Positions 47,435-60,279 of a DNA stretch of 64,000 nucleotides are shown piece after piece. The notes below the pieces were generated by a model, which was given only the letters and a program-made list of their open reading frames with translations, was not told the DNA's origin and ran no database searches. Numbering within the stretch: position 1 is the stretch's first letter; each line of letters opens with the position of its first letter. A program made the translations under genes and the position numbers. The DNA is taken from NCBI GenBank assembly GCA_026936325.1, contig JAPTHN010000003.1, positions 79,349,006 through 79,413,005 of the forward strand, in the 5' to 3' direction. This DNA is from Platynereis dumerilii. Lineage: Eukaryota; Annelida; Polychaeta; Phyllodocida; Nereididae.

Positions 47435-47650
47435 GATAAATGATTGGGGTTCTTACTTCTTCAATTTGGACTTCACAGAACTGTGCCGACACGTGCATGA
47501 TAATGAGGAGAGTGACATAGGACATTTGTAGCCATTTCAGTGTGTATACAGCACCCTGTTGTGTAGTGCCGGGAGTCTGAGTTGAACCCGATCCCTGAGA
47601 GCCTAACTGGATTCAAGCACGGGCACTCGAACCGTTAATAGCACACTTTC
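47435..47650 (-). mobile_element. tRNA-derived SINE, absent from copy 1
   Basis: On the minus strand GTGTGCTATTAACGGTTCGA includes a near-perfect pol III B box, and the element ends in ACCCCAATCATTTATC, matching the tail of the SINE at 2475. Copy 1 near 5660 is uninterrupted, so it inserted after the duplication. Exact ends are uncertain by about 10 bp. Confidence 0.65.
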
Positions 47651-49637
47651 TCTCACCATATTAAATTTTATAGGTGTTTTTGAAGGTTCATGATGATTTG
47701 AAACTATTTGAATTTTGAACATCATTTAGATTTACCTAAGAAATTCTTACCCATCTCATTCGAAAACATATATATTGATACTTGATACTGACTTTTTCAA
47801 ATATATATTAATTCTTTCACAAAATTCAGAAGAACAAACATCAAAGTGTATCCACATCAAACTTTGCACTAACTCTCTTATCTTGGAAAAGTGAGATATT
47901 AGTTACAGTACTGGTCACACAAGACTTAAAACTTTCCTAACGATAAGACAAAGTAGCCTGAAAGCAAAGAACACCAGCAAAATCCTGGAAGAAAAACTAA
48001 AGTACACTTCATCTTTAATGTACATTGTGTGTCAGTAAGTCCCTGAAGCAGCTGCAGGGTAAGTCCATGTTCAGTAGAACCGGCGAGTGTTGTCAAAGAA
48101 GAAAACATTGGCACTGGCATAAAAAGCTCCAAATACCACAAGATTGGCTGAAACAGATAGACCTCCCAGGTGCCTAAAAACAAAAGGGATGGAAAAATAA
48201 TGGTGTAGAAACAGAGACAGGAAAGAGGAAAGAATAAATAAGACAGGAAAGATGGCTCAGAAAAATGTGTCCCAAGCCTGTGGTCAATATACAGTGCCTC
48301 CCAAAATAAAGTAAGATCATTTTCTGCCAGAAGTTCTCTGTTTACCAATTTGCCCTCCTTTCTCTTCTCCACCCCAAATCTACTTATAAAAGTTATTAAC
48401 TCTGTAAATAGGCCATCTGGTTTAACAGTGAAAGGGTTTGGATAGGAAGATGATGTGACAAGATAGAGAAAAATAAAGAAAGCTTAAGTGACTTTCTGTA
48501 TTTTGGCACACAAATGGGTGTGTGCACATAAAATATCTGCCTTGCTAGTTATTTCAGTATTTTTAGTAAATGAGTTACACCCACAATGACATCATGATTT
48601 TCATATTTCGGCATTTTGTCTTCTACGTTACACTGTTTTAGAATGGAAGAGAAGGCTTGCTCAATTAAGATGATCAGATGTGCCGGGAAAACCATGGAAA
48701 ACCCAACAAGAACTATGTGTTGTTTTGGTCACCAAGAATAAAACTAATGAAACATCAAATCACAGCCTTATTATATACCTTGGCCTTTTAACATGAAAGT
48801 TCTCTCAAAATCGTGTACTTCAAATGCCTGACAAATAGTTGTGTCATTTGACCAACAAGTTCTCTTTTGATATCACTACTGATGCTTCCAGATATTTAGT
48901 ATTATATTTCTGGATGGGACCTAACTGCACTGTTAAACCAATCTTCCTTCTAATTGCTTCCTGATACCTATGTGTTTTATTACAGAACCTAAGTGCACTG
49001 TTGTATGTCAGAGTGACAGGCAATTTTCTGTTGGGTCGTGCTCTAGGCTGCCCTTTTTGTGCTTACAATGACGCAGACACCAAATTGAGTATTCGAGGGC
49101 TTCTGTGGTCTTCATAATATTTGGTTAAAAACAGCTCATTCCTGCCTTGTGGGGACTCCCAGCATATTAGCTTTAAGCCACCTGTTTTTATATGGACCAG
49201 TGCAGTATTTAATTTAGTACCAAAATAACTTATTGTTATAAAAAAAACTTTACCAAGGAAATTTCATTGCATAAATTTATGATGTTAGATAATTTCGAGG
49301 TTATTGTAGCATTCATGGTAAAACAAACCATGCAGACTTATTGTCATAATGCAGAATGCTCTTTTAAGTGGCTTGTGCACGTTGTATTTTAATATTCATT
49401 TTATGTTAATAACATTTTGATAATATGTAAATAGCACAGCCAGGAAATTCGCGCAGCTCTTAAAAAGATTTTTAGGACTAATAGTTTTACCATAGCTTTC
49501 ATTAATTTTATTTCATATTGAATATATGAAAGGCAGTTATGTTACAGTTTCAAAGAAATTCAAAGACGGATATAGAGAAAAATAGAGAGAAATTTAGACT
49601 AGAAACTATTAGAAAGACAAAATAGATCAAAAATAGA

Positions 49638-49638
<1 letters not shown>

Positions 49639-49677
<39 letters not shown>

Positions 49678-49691
49678 GTAGATAGAGAGAG

Positions 49692-49746
<55 letters not shown>

Positions 49747-49766
49747 GAGATAGATAGATAGATAGG
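49639..49766. repeat. (GATA)n microsatellite, copy 2
   Basis: Counterpart of 7611-7733 with different GAGA/GGTA interruptions. Confidence 0.95.
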
Positions 49767-50294
49767 ATAGCTAGTGAATAGGATTAAGAATAAATAGAAT
49801 TGATAGCTAGATAATCAGCTAAATAGTAAAAAGGAAGACAACATTGAAAGCTGCCATATTTAAGTCTATGCTAGATTGTTGATATTACATAATAGTGATA
49901 ACAAAAACAATAACATGATCTGCATGTAGATTAATTGCTCACTGTTACATAATCATCAGTTGACAAAGATTATGTCACCTTAATTTTGTTACGTTTTCTT
50001 GTTGACTGTTTTGAAATGAAATGAATAACATGTTTTATAAAATAATTTAATTTAGCTTGTCAAGGCTTATAATTAACTAGTCCATAAAAATAATAGATAC
50101 AGGGAATATTAATGGAGAAGATTGAATTTTTAAAACACTTTTGAATATGAATATGTCATGTTTTGTTAAATTCGAAACTAAATCATTGATAAGAAGCTGG
50201 TCCCACTTGACCTAATTTCCTGCTGTCGACCATTGATGTTGATACTGTCACTGCACCGATTTTTGAAACCTTTCTTTTGCTCAATTCGCTCTGT

Positions 50295-50319
50295 GCGAAA
50301 CGGCCTACGGCCGTTTCGC
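50295..50319. repeat. Perfect 11-bp hairpin, copy 2
   Basis: Same GCGAAACGGCC/GGCCGTTTCGC stem as 8263-8287, loop TAC. Confidence 0.7.
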
Positions 50320-51293
50320 TGCGCGTGTATTAAAAATAGCAATAAAAAAAAATCCAATAAATAAATATCAATATTTGTTTTTTGACATAAAATCCAGATC
50401 TATATTTGTGCACCGCGATGGTCATGTTGTACACAGTAATGGATTGGATGAACTGCTGTTTTACATGTATGTGATGGGCATCTATTAAAAAGATAGTAAC
50501 ACACAGACAGACATGTATGTTACACTAAACATTACGATTGGATGTCATTAGCTTTGTGTAGGCCTACTGTTGAGTCTTTGGAGCTCAGGTTCTTTGGTTG
50601 CAGATCAAACGGCCAGAGGCATTAATTTCCAAAGGCAGCAACCTTATTATGAAAGCAAAAATGAAAGCTTTATCAGGTCAAGGCCCACTGCAGATTGAAG
50701 GACGTCCTTAAAATGAGAGATGTACGTCCTTCTAAGTATGCTTGCCCTTCCTTTGAAGTATGATCAAGTTTCAGAAGAAAACTTTGTTTTCTCAGATTCT
50801 AGGCTTTCCTCAATGGTCAGTTGTGTTTGTAGGTCAAGAATGATGTCATAAGTCTCATTCTGATTACGAATGTCCCTCCAAATGTTTGATGACTTTGAAA
50901 TATGGGAGTAATAAAATGTAGCACTTTACAAAATGGATTACACTGGATTACTAAATGCATTGGCAGTTAAAAATACTGCATGGATTTGATGCTTTTATAT
51001 TTGTTTTGCAGATGAGCAACTTCTTTTTGCAATTCTATATGTGCATTTCACAGAAATTGCCATTTAAAGTAGCATCTCAGCATACTTTGATTGAAGGATG
51101 GCTGTACTTCCTTTGAAGTATACTATGTTGTTTGGGTCAAATTTGATGTCATCCTTCTTGAAATGAGGTGCCCTTTCTTCCAAGTACGGGCATACTTCAA
51201 ACAAAGTGCACTCGTGAAACAACTGACTTTAAAAGACAATAGCTCAGTTTGCACAAATGGAATTGTCATTATTTTGGTTATGCACTTTCTTAT

Positions 51294-53150
51294 GGGTTGT
51301 TTTTCAATCGGGGTACATAGTTTTGTCTCAAGGGGGTAAAAAATAAAGGTCTTTTTTTTCCGGCCAAATTGACTTTTTTCTGTTGCTATATACTGTGCCA
51401 TGGATTTCTGAAAATTTTAGGGCTACAAGTATTCTGAATTTTATTTTTTGACCTTTTGAAAATTTGACCAAAGTCAATATTCTGCTCATCCCTCTATTAC
51501 CGGATGTATAGGACACCCAGTTGTATGGGCTTGTTCTGAGTGGATAGATATATATCTGACAATGAAAAATCATCTTACTTGCTTAATTTTGGCCAAGAAC
51601 TTTTGTGCGTGCCAAGGAAAATAGATATTTTCGGAGAGGACGGAGAGGACAGTTTATTTGACGAAGCTGTTTTTGGTGTTTTCCGCTACGAGCATTTTGC
51701 AGTTCGTACAACTGAAGTGAAACACTTACCAAAACTTTGTCTAATCTATTGAAGGAGAATTTCTATTAAATAAAAATCCTCTTAATTTAATGTTATTGCT
51801 GTTTTGTTGACCCTATTTCAGAGAGGACAATATTTGACGGAAATGACCATCATGTGTTCAATGCAGGATGCTGAAGAGACTAATCATAGTTGTTGCATGT
51901 ACCGTAATATGGGGTGAATTGGGACACTGGGGTGAATCGGGACAGAACAGGGAAACATTTTATTTGCTCAAAAGCACCAATTTATTCTTGCCTTAGGAAT
52001 GATTTTTGGCACACTTTTAGTGAACATACAAACACATAATGTGGTATGATTTTGTATTTCCAACTGCAGGCAGTGATGAGCGGCAGCACCTTAAACTTGG
52101 CCCTGCAGAAATGCCATTTTTACAGGTGGTCAAAACTTTGCGTGTAAAGTATAAAGTATAAATATTGCAGCCACCAAACTTGCAGCAAACTTTAAAATCA
52201 GTTTAAAATGGTCAAAGAGGACCATGATTATAGACTGGATATTGGATATTGATTGTGTGGTCCTAGGTTCAGATCCAGGTCTATAGCAAAGTTTCGGGAT
52301 TGAACAAAATAACCCTACTTATTTTCATTTGAGTGTGCTGGTGTGGCTTTTTGATGGATACTATTGTACTTGGCATCATTTATAGGGGATTTAGTCCAGA
52401 ATTATTAATCACCAGCAAAATTTGAAGAAAAATACAGTTTTCAAACTTTTCTGTCATTTATGACATTTTTATAAATCTGTATATTATCAATGAAATTGAT
52501 TTCAAGTTTCCTTCAAAATAATTTGTTTGCATATTAAACATGTTTTCTATTGTTTATTCACGAGTAGCAATCAATCAAAGAAGGTAGGGAGTTTTGATTA
52601 TGGAAATAATGGAGTGTCCCGATTCACCCCAAAGTAAAGGGTGAATTGGGACAGTGGTTTTCTGGGCCCTGATCATTGGAAATTTAAGATATCACTTGAA
52701 GCTCCAAGGGATCGTTAGACCTTTTGCTTGGACACAATTTCACACCATATTTTCATTTCTGGGTTGATTTGTGGCCATTCTATAACAGAAAAACGGCCAA
52801 AAGTGTCCCGATTCACCCCATATTACGGTAATTCTAATGTTGAACTCTTGGGACCATGTTGAAAGCATTTTCACATTGGTTAAAACTTACTGTTAGGTCA
52901 GGACTGAAATATCTGAAGCGATATTTGCCTAATTTGCAAATGAGACAGTCAATTTTATTCAAAATGACACAAATCTTTTTTTTTTTGGGGCAGTTATCAA
53001 CCGATTTTAATAATTTTTTTTGCTACTGTAGGTCCTTCTCAGTATGTTTAATCTTTCTGTGTAACGTTTTTTCCACATATATGCATGGTATTTCTGGTAT
53101 TTTGGATATCGTGTGACTTTCCAGAGCGTACCCCGATTGAAAAACAACCC
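51294..53150 (+). mobile_element. Nested second inverted-repeat element (copy 2)
   Basis: GGGTTGTTTTTCAATCGG at 51294 and its inverse (one change) ending at 53150, flanked by TTAT. Counterpart of 9262-15722. Confidence 0.6.
51902..52828 (+). mobile_element. 927-bp TA-flanked MITE (copy 2)
   Basis: Same ends and length as 9870-10796, TA at 51900-51901 and 52829-52830. Confidence 0.8.
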
Positions 53151-55434
53151 TTATAGTGTTTTTCCTCCAATTCAAAGTGCCATAATGACAGCCAATGCCT
53201 TAAATTGGCCAAAACTAGGATTTTAATTTTGACAAAATTTGCAGTCGCTTGTGTTCACAGGCTCAGGAAAAATTGTCCAGGATGTTTTTATGAAGTTCAT
53301 TCAAATTGAAATTAAAGTTTATATTGTTCTCTGCCAGTTTATGCTCATGGGCTTCAAAACTGGGCAATACAATCCTTAATATCTGCAGTTTACAAAACAG
53401 TCTTCAGTTTTTCTAATGCATACTTCAAACAAGGACATCCTTCGATCTAAGTACGTCCTTCGATCTGCGGGTGGGCCTTGACCTGTTTATGACTGTGCAT
53501 GACACATGCTCGGTAATGTCACAATGACATTGCGTGTGTTTTGTATTGACTAGATTTCACTAATGATTTGTGAAGTCAAGGTTTATTTTGAAACTGAAGT
53601 TCAGCTGTTCACAAAGCTGTTTCATCAGACCTCGTATACCACACGATACAGTTAATCACCATTTTTGAAATAAACAGTCAATCCCTTATTAATTTCGTCA
53701 AAGTAATTTTGCCTGGAAGCAGCCTTTACATGGACAGTAACCCTCACTCTAATTCAGAAAATCAACAGCATGCAAGATACATCAGAGAAAAGAGTAAGTG
53801 TCAATTACTCTATTGACTGTTCAAGTACTACCAGATAAAAGCTATAAAATATATCCAGATCTAATGTAGCGAAGAAGAGGCAACTGCTTTTGATCATATC
53901 TTCAAAGGTAACTCAAGATCAAAAGTAATTTATTTGCCTTTTTATGATTTAAATCCAAAAGAAGATTGGGGCAAAATCCGATGTAATTTCTGAAGATTAC
54001 CTCCTCATGGCAGATGGGCCATTCTGGGATACATGTAGATGTTGACTCTAGTCATCCTATCATGCCTTTGATCACTGCTTGTCAATAATGCACATTGAAA
54101 GGAAAATGGTTTTCAGGACGGCAAAAAAGAAAAGGAAAGATATGTTTTGAAGTTTTATCGTTAAGGGACAAAAGGATATACTTATCAAATGGGGTTGTTT
54201 GAGAGTGAGATTAAGAGTTTTAAGGCTAATGTAGCCATTTTTAGACAACATGATTTCCCGCAGAGAACACAAATGTATATCACTGTAATTCAAATGGAGA
54301 CAAAGGATGTGCAGGGATAAGGATAGAATAAAAAACCTGTCCTGGTATGACAGCAGAATATAACCACACCCACAGCCACTTGTTGAGCATAACTAAATGA
54401 CGAAGGCCTATGGAATGACATACAGAATGGCATTATGAAATGGTCATTGCCTCATCTCACTTGACCAGTGGCCTATGTTATTATCCTTCTCCTGCCTGAC
54501 ACTCAGGACTATCATTTTCTGAGATATTAACAATCCCATGAAATAATGGCGATATTGTATTGAAGCTAAACATGCCATATTGTCCAGATGTTTTTTGTAC
54601 TGCACTTTTATGTTAGCATAAAGACTGAAGAGAAATAGTCACATCACATATATACATTTACCGCCCTTCCAAAGATACCAAAAATAACAAACTATAATAC
54701 CAGCTCCTGTTGCATCAAAATGACATAACAATCAGGGAAAAAAGCCAGTATTGAGGCAGGATATTGAAGGCAATGGTTTTAATAATTGGAGCCCACACAT
54801 ATATGCCTTACTGAGCCAGTTTGATTGAAGCAATGGACAACAACCTGTGTCAATGACCGAGCTGCTATGCCACAATATATGAGATGGTTCAGCTATGTCA
54901 GCATCAGGGAAATTTGATATTGTTATATGATACATGTGGATGCTGTTGTGCTTTTGATACTTGAAAGATTAAATTGTGGGTGCATTATGTTAGTTTATGA
55001 TCGAGATGAAGTATAGAGAGCAAACAGCATTTGTGCTGTCTTCTCAGTTGGTCCGTAAGTCTGTAGTTTGCTTGGTTGGTGCACCGCTTCAGTAGATACA
55101 GATATCATCCACTCCTTTTTCATGTTGTATCATAGTATTGTAAACAGTAGTGGGTAAAGATCTATATCGACTAACAAGTGTTTGCATGACATAGAATACA
55201 ATAAGCCATATAATGACAGAGGCCTATTTTATTGGCACACTTCCGGCAAGACGATACGTGTTTAAAAGTTTGGCATATATTAGATTCATTTAAGATGTTT
55301 CTCTCACCACTACCTAAGTCTGGGAGTGACTTTCTTCCAGGAAAGCAAAACGGTCTGACGCTGAAGGTTCATGAAGCAGACCATTCAATTAATTGCCGGG
55401 AGTCCGCGATCAAAAACGCATTTTCACTTTCTAA

Positions 55435-55854
55435 GGGACTGTTCAGAATGTATGACTGGGGGGGGGGGTGGGAGTTTTGCTGGAACTTCCCGTCAAAAAT
55501 TGATATCCCCCCTTGAGTTTCATGTGAATTTTTAATACCCCACCCTTAGGTTTCACGTGTATTTTTAGTACCCCCCCCCCCTTGACATACAAAGCAATAC
55601 ACACATAAATTATTTACTGTTATACATGGCCACGTGTACAGATTCGCGTCATTTCGCGGACTTTTGCGCGTAAAAAAGTCCAAATAAAATGAGTTTATGC
55701 GTGTTTTTTAACATTTTTTCTTTGTTAAAATTTCTTACCCCCCCTTGGAAGTGTTGTCAAAAATTAATAGCCCCCCTTGAAACACGTGTGAAAAGTTAGT
55801 ACCCCCTCGGCCAAAACTCCCACCCCCCCCCAGTCATAAATTCTGAACGTTCCC
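55435..55854 (+). mobile_element. 420-bp PIF/Harbinger-like MITE
   Basis: The ends are GGGACTGTTCAGAATGTATG and, in reverse, GGGAACGTTCAGAATTTATG, each followed by a G run. TAA lies at 55432-55434 and 55855-55857, and copy 1 (about 18026) keeps the single TAA. The interior holds several C/G runs and no ORF. Confidence 0.85.
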
Positions 55855-57329
55855 TAAGAAGCTAGTATTAACTCAGTACAAAAGAAGAAATTGCTTATCA
55901 AAGTTACATGCATGGGAATACCTGAGCAACCTTATCAAATACACTTACTCTAGCTTTCTAAATTGTGGGCATGTACCAACCTTATGCATGCATGTATGCT
56001 CAAAGCATCTATTCAATCATTTATAGGAGTGTACAAACATGATCAATCTCCCCCCACAGACCGCAGCGATATACAAAATTAGTAAAAATTTGCCACATGT
56101 AGAACGATGAATTATTGCACAACCCTACGGTTTGGTGCATATTAACTCTGTTCTCATATTTGCTCCGTAACATCAATGATCAAGATGATGAAACAACCTA
56201 ATAATCCTTTGCACTATGATGTCCAGCATTATTCACATAAATCCCCTTCAGCATCAATGATCTGTGAGTGCATGCATTTATGATGTTGACATACTCTTTT
56301 ATGGACCTAAGCCACTGTACTCCTACCATTATGACATCATCACATTGTAATTCACCCTGTGATGTCATTTTCATGTTTATAATGTCACTACTTTCCCTTT
56401 GTGTGAGCAATCATAAGCGTCATCATAAAGAACCCATATCAAGGATTGTGCAAACAATATCATCACTATCACACAATTATGACCCCATATTTCACATATA
56501 TTCCCTTGTCATAATACTTTATGTTCTACTTGTAGGACCACAGTTTTGTGAGACAACAGGTGCGGTCACATAAAAAAATGCACAGATTTGATTGCGCTCT
56601 ACATGTATTTGCAGTTGTCCTTCCACAGGCCGCAAAGTCTAGTTTTTTGAAGTGGAATGGGTCTAAATAATGCTTTGCAATCAAAGATATCAGGCTCCAG
56701 AGGTGGACCATCAGAAAATTTTTGAATATGCAGGTTAATGGTCCATCTGATCGACTGAAGCCAAGAAGTCATCAGAAAAGGAATTTAAAGTTTTTAGTTA
56801 CTGTAATAAATTTTTGAAAGACATTTGGCATCAAGAATATGGTGGGATTAATTGTTCTATAGGCCTAAGCCATTATTTTTAATGGATAGGCATGGCTAGA
56901 TCTAATTGTCAGGTTGATGAGTGGCTTTTTTTGAGTCTATCACATATAACCACTACAATGTCCTTCATCCATCGTTCAGTAGAACATTTGAGACAGAATC
57001 CATCCATTTAATGCGCAACTACAGCATTTATCCAGTTGTACCATCCTGGGACACCAGTCATCAAAAGGAGTCTAAAACTTATATTATACCCTTGTACATT
57101 GCAGCTACGCTAATATTTAGATAAGTTACAACATTTTCAATGCAGCCTACTGTTCCATTGACTAAAAAGCTTTGTACTTAAAAAGTCCCTCCATTTCATT
57201 CAGTGTAATTTCTCCATTTCATTCGGTGTAATTTCCTTTTCATCCACAATGTGTTGTAGTCATTAGGATTTGCGAAAGCTGCAAGTAAATCACATGAATG
57301 ACTTTCATCCCACTGCAGAATCTTTGTAC

Positions 57330-57427
57330 CTTGTCGGGCAAAGCTTTGTAGCTTGTGTTGCTTGTTTTATTTTTCATCACCGACTTTAAATAAAATTTTA
57401 CTTACTTACTTATTTACTTACTTACTT
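57330..57427 (+). mobile_element. 5'-truncated LINE 3' tail with (ACTT)n
   Basis: TTTAAATAAAATTT followed by an ACTTACTT tail resembles the 3' end of a CR1/L2-like LINE. About 280 bp found in copy 1 at 21583-21863 is missing at this point, so insertion may have come with a deletion. Confidence 0.55.
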
Positions 57428-57915
57428 AGAGACATGTCAGTAAACCAAGAAATGAATAAAACTGGGCAATATGTGTATGATGCTGCATCATAATTAAGCA
57501 CATAAGAGCAGCATAATATCATGATTTCCAGACCTTCTTCGAATTTTGAAATGTGTAAAACCAGATTATCAGTCGCGAATATTTCCTATGTTGATCAGAA
57601 CCTCAGAGGACATTGCACTGTAACCACCAAGTCTCAGGACTTGAGACAACAGTATACCAGCACCTAACAAGATCACACTGGAACACACAACACAACAGGG
57701 ACACACAAGAACTCATCAGGATGTCCTGACAGCATTGCATGTCAGCCCATGGACCTGTGTTATCAGAGTGACTTGAGCATTGCATATTCGTGAGAACAAG
57801 TGATGAGATATTTACTACTTGTCGATCTCATCACCGCGCCATTTCTCATTGATATACTCATGCAAACTATATGGTGGCAGAAATTGTGAGAACATCTTGC
57901 AATGTCCTCATGTGA

Positions 57916-60050
57916 TGTTACATGATTTTGCAGAAAAGTGTTTACTTCGTTCTGGATGGGTCAAGTGCAAGCTTACTCAACGAAAACTGTGGAAGATAAA
58001 TAGCAAAAAAGGAGACAGTTTGGAAATTGAGTATGGCAAAAGACCAAATCTGGATGCAAGAAAGATATGATCCCATGCATTTAGATAAGCCTTTAATTCT
58101 AGGAATCAATTCCGCTTCTAATATATATACCAAAGTGCTCATCGCTCTTGTCCATTCATTCCTTTCAGACAAATGGCCTTTCCCTGCCTGGTGTCACATT
58201 TCTCCCTTATATCACTGGGACAAACTGTCTTGAGCTGACGAAAGCTATATATAAAATGACAATACATCAGAAAGGAGTTTGCAAGTCTCACTGTTAAAAG
58301 TGCGAGTGAAGTATTTACCCGAAATTTCTGGGTTGAAATACTGTTTTGTGGGAATAAACAATGAGTAAGGGCTAATACCTGAAAACATAGATTTGCAAGT
58401 GTATGCATCAATACTCAGAGCTCTATTTATAAACCAATACTGTTAGATCTTGGGCCAGCTTTATTTTCAATTTTACACAACTACAGCCAGGTTGCAAGAA
58501 GTAAAAGAATTGTATTCCTTAAAATTTTCTTCATAATCTTAATCATTTGAGATAAATCTACAGCTGATTAAGAAGTTCACAATATTGTGGTGACCATAAA
58601 TCAAAATTGAATGGACTAAGCCTAAACAATATGCAATCTCTTTATTCTGTTGTACAGAGCATTGCTGTGGCACAGCTGTTTACTCCTGTTACGGGACAAA
58701 CCTCTTTAACTATAGCAACCTTTCAGACTACACAAATAAGGACAATTCATCGGACATGAGCATCTACCTCTCAGGCAAATTATGCCATATAGTTATGTAA
58801 AAATCTTCCCAATTTTGGTTACAGGAAAACTTCACGCATCAGCAAGAATGAATTTTTAACAGTGCAGTGAGTGCATAAACATAGACAATTCCATTTGAAT
58901 GAGCTTCTTGCCTCTTGTAAAACTCTACTTGCAATGTCCAGAAGGCAACAGACCTTTTTGTGCTTGCCTTTTCGCTTCATTTTCTTTTATTTCTTTTCCA
59001 CTGGTCGTCAATTACTAGGATTCTCCATAATTGGAAATTACATGCCTTTTATTGGTTGGCTAAAGTTTTGTTATCTGTACAAAATGGATCATTGTTGATT
59101 TCCTATTTTACTTCTCTTCCACTTGCTTGTCATGTTTGAACATGTACCACCTCACCATTAATTGAAAAAAACAAACATGAAATTTATGGAATTTCCTCAA
59201 CAACTGTTTATCATGTAATGAAGCTCACAAGTTCAGGTGATTAGAAGCATCAAGATTGTGAAGATCAGCTAACCTTCACTAACAAGCACAATTAACTGTT
59301 GACATACATATTACATAGTTTTATCAGTATAGTGATCAAACATAGAATAATAATGATGACATCCATGACCTATGACCATGACTTAATTGAACAAAAAAGA
59401 ATTGATTAATTAAAAGCATGAATCAATGTTAAGCCTTTAATAACCACGACTGCATCATTTCAATCATCAGGAACGAATTTCAATTATCTCTCTGATATTG
59501 TCAGAAAATGTCAGACATTTTTAATTTAATCATCTAACAATGGATAGTGAAGAAGCTACATTTTATAGCCCCAACAAGGAATTCATTACAAGGACTTGTG
59601 TCTTGTGCTTACTTAAGAAGATATTAAAGGAGTAATAAGCAGCTTTTTAATGCATATTATAATGTATTATTTAATATATATAGTCATGATATGTCATATC
59701 TAAAGAATAAATTTCAATGATCATTTCTTTAAAAAAAACTTAATTAAACCACAAATCTACACACTTTAGCTTGCCAGTTTGAGCTTCCAACATTGAACTA
59801 GTGATTCAACCATTAAAACAATGTTTGACTAAACAACTACAATGTATGCCTTATGCATGTCCTGTCTCTTACTTATATATATTTCCAGAAACAAATCATA
59901 TTATTTCTGCCCATTTAACATAGCATACAAAATGCATTTATAACTCCCGAAACCAGATAATTCATTGCACCATCTTCTAATTCATACATATTTTTCACAA
60001 CTTTCTTCTTCATGAACAATATCTGAGTCTTCTCCTTAGGCATTCATTGA
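57916..60050. other. Non-coding, nothing recognised
   Basis: Unduplicated AT-rich DNA; short ORFs without protein-like features. Confidence 0.4.
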
Positions 60051-60059
60051 CACGTCTTT

Positions 60060-60275
60060 ACCAAGAAATGCAACGACCCGCACACGTGCCATTGACCTGT
60101 CTCCTAAGAAATGCTTCATTGCAGTATTAATGCGTGTAACTGCAGATAATTGAACGCAATAACAGATAATAATAAGGTAAATTTGCATGCCCCGTGATAC
60201 ACATTATGCATATCCAATGTTATTGCTCACCTTATGAATAATTATTCTGTGAGTAAGCATGCAAATTGTGTGCAA
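60060..60275. promoter_or_regulatory. Enhancer-like cluster with inverted octamer motifs
   Basis: AATTTGCATGC (about 60180) and its inverse GCATGCAAATT (about 60257) contain POU octamers in opposite orientation around TTATGCATATCC. Two AGATAA GATA sites, TAATTG/ATTAAT homeobox-like words and CACACGTGCC lie just upstream. The density suggests a cis-regulatory element; this is inference only. Confidence 0.3.
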
Positions 60276-60279
60276 AAGA

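Larger units (their letters stand above)
50674..53485 (+). mobile_element. Non-autonomous DNA transposon with 5-bp TSD (copy 2)
   Basis: CAGGTCAAGGCCCAC ends and TTTAT flanks (50669-50673 and 53486-53490), 2812 bp. This is the version without the LINE. Confidence 0.8.
48560..54737 (+). other. Near-identical block of the duplication, copy 2
   Basis: Counterpart of 6600-17309 without the LINE. It contains no gene I can support; ORFs shared with copy 1 are expected at this identity and are not evidence of selection. Confidence 0.8.
46047..57915 (+). repeat. Segmental duplication, copy 2
   Basis: Direct copy of 4288-24690. It lacks the LINE, the 377-bp MITE, the 1.7-kb Harbinger-like element and the 2.3-kb segment, and has its own SINE (about 47435-47650), 420-bp element (55435-55854) and LINE tail (57330-57427). 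Confidence 0.9.

Noticed and set aside
47926-48372. 148-codon hydrophobic minus-strand ORF
   Set aside because: The aligned sequence in copy 1 does not keep this frame, and there is no family resemblance.
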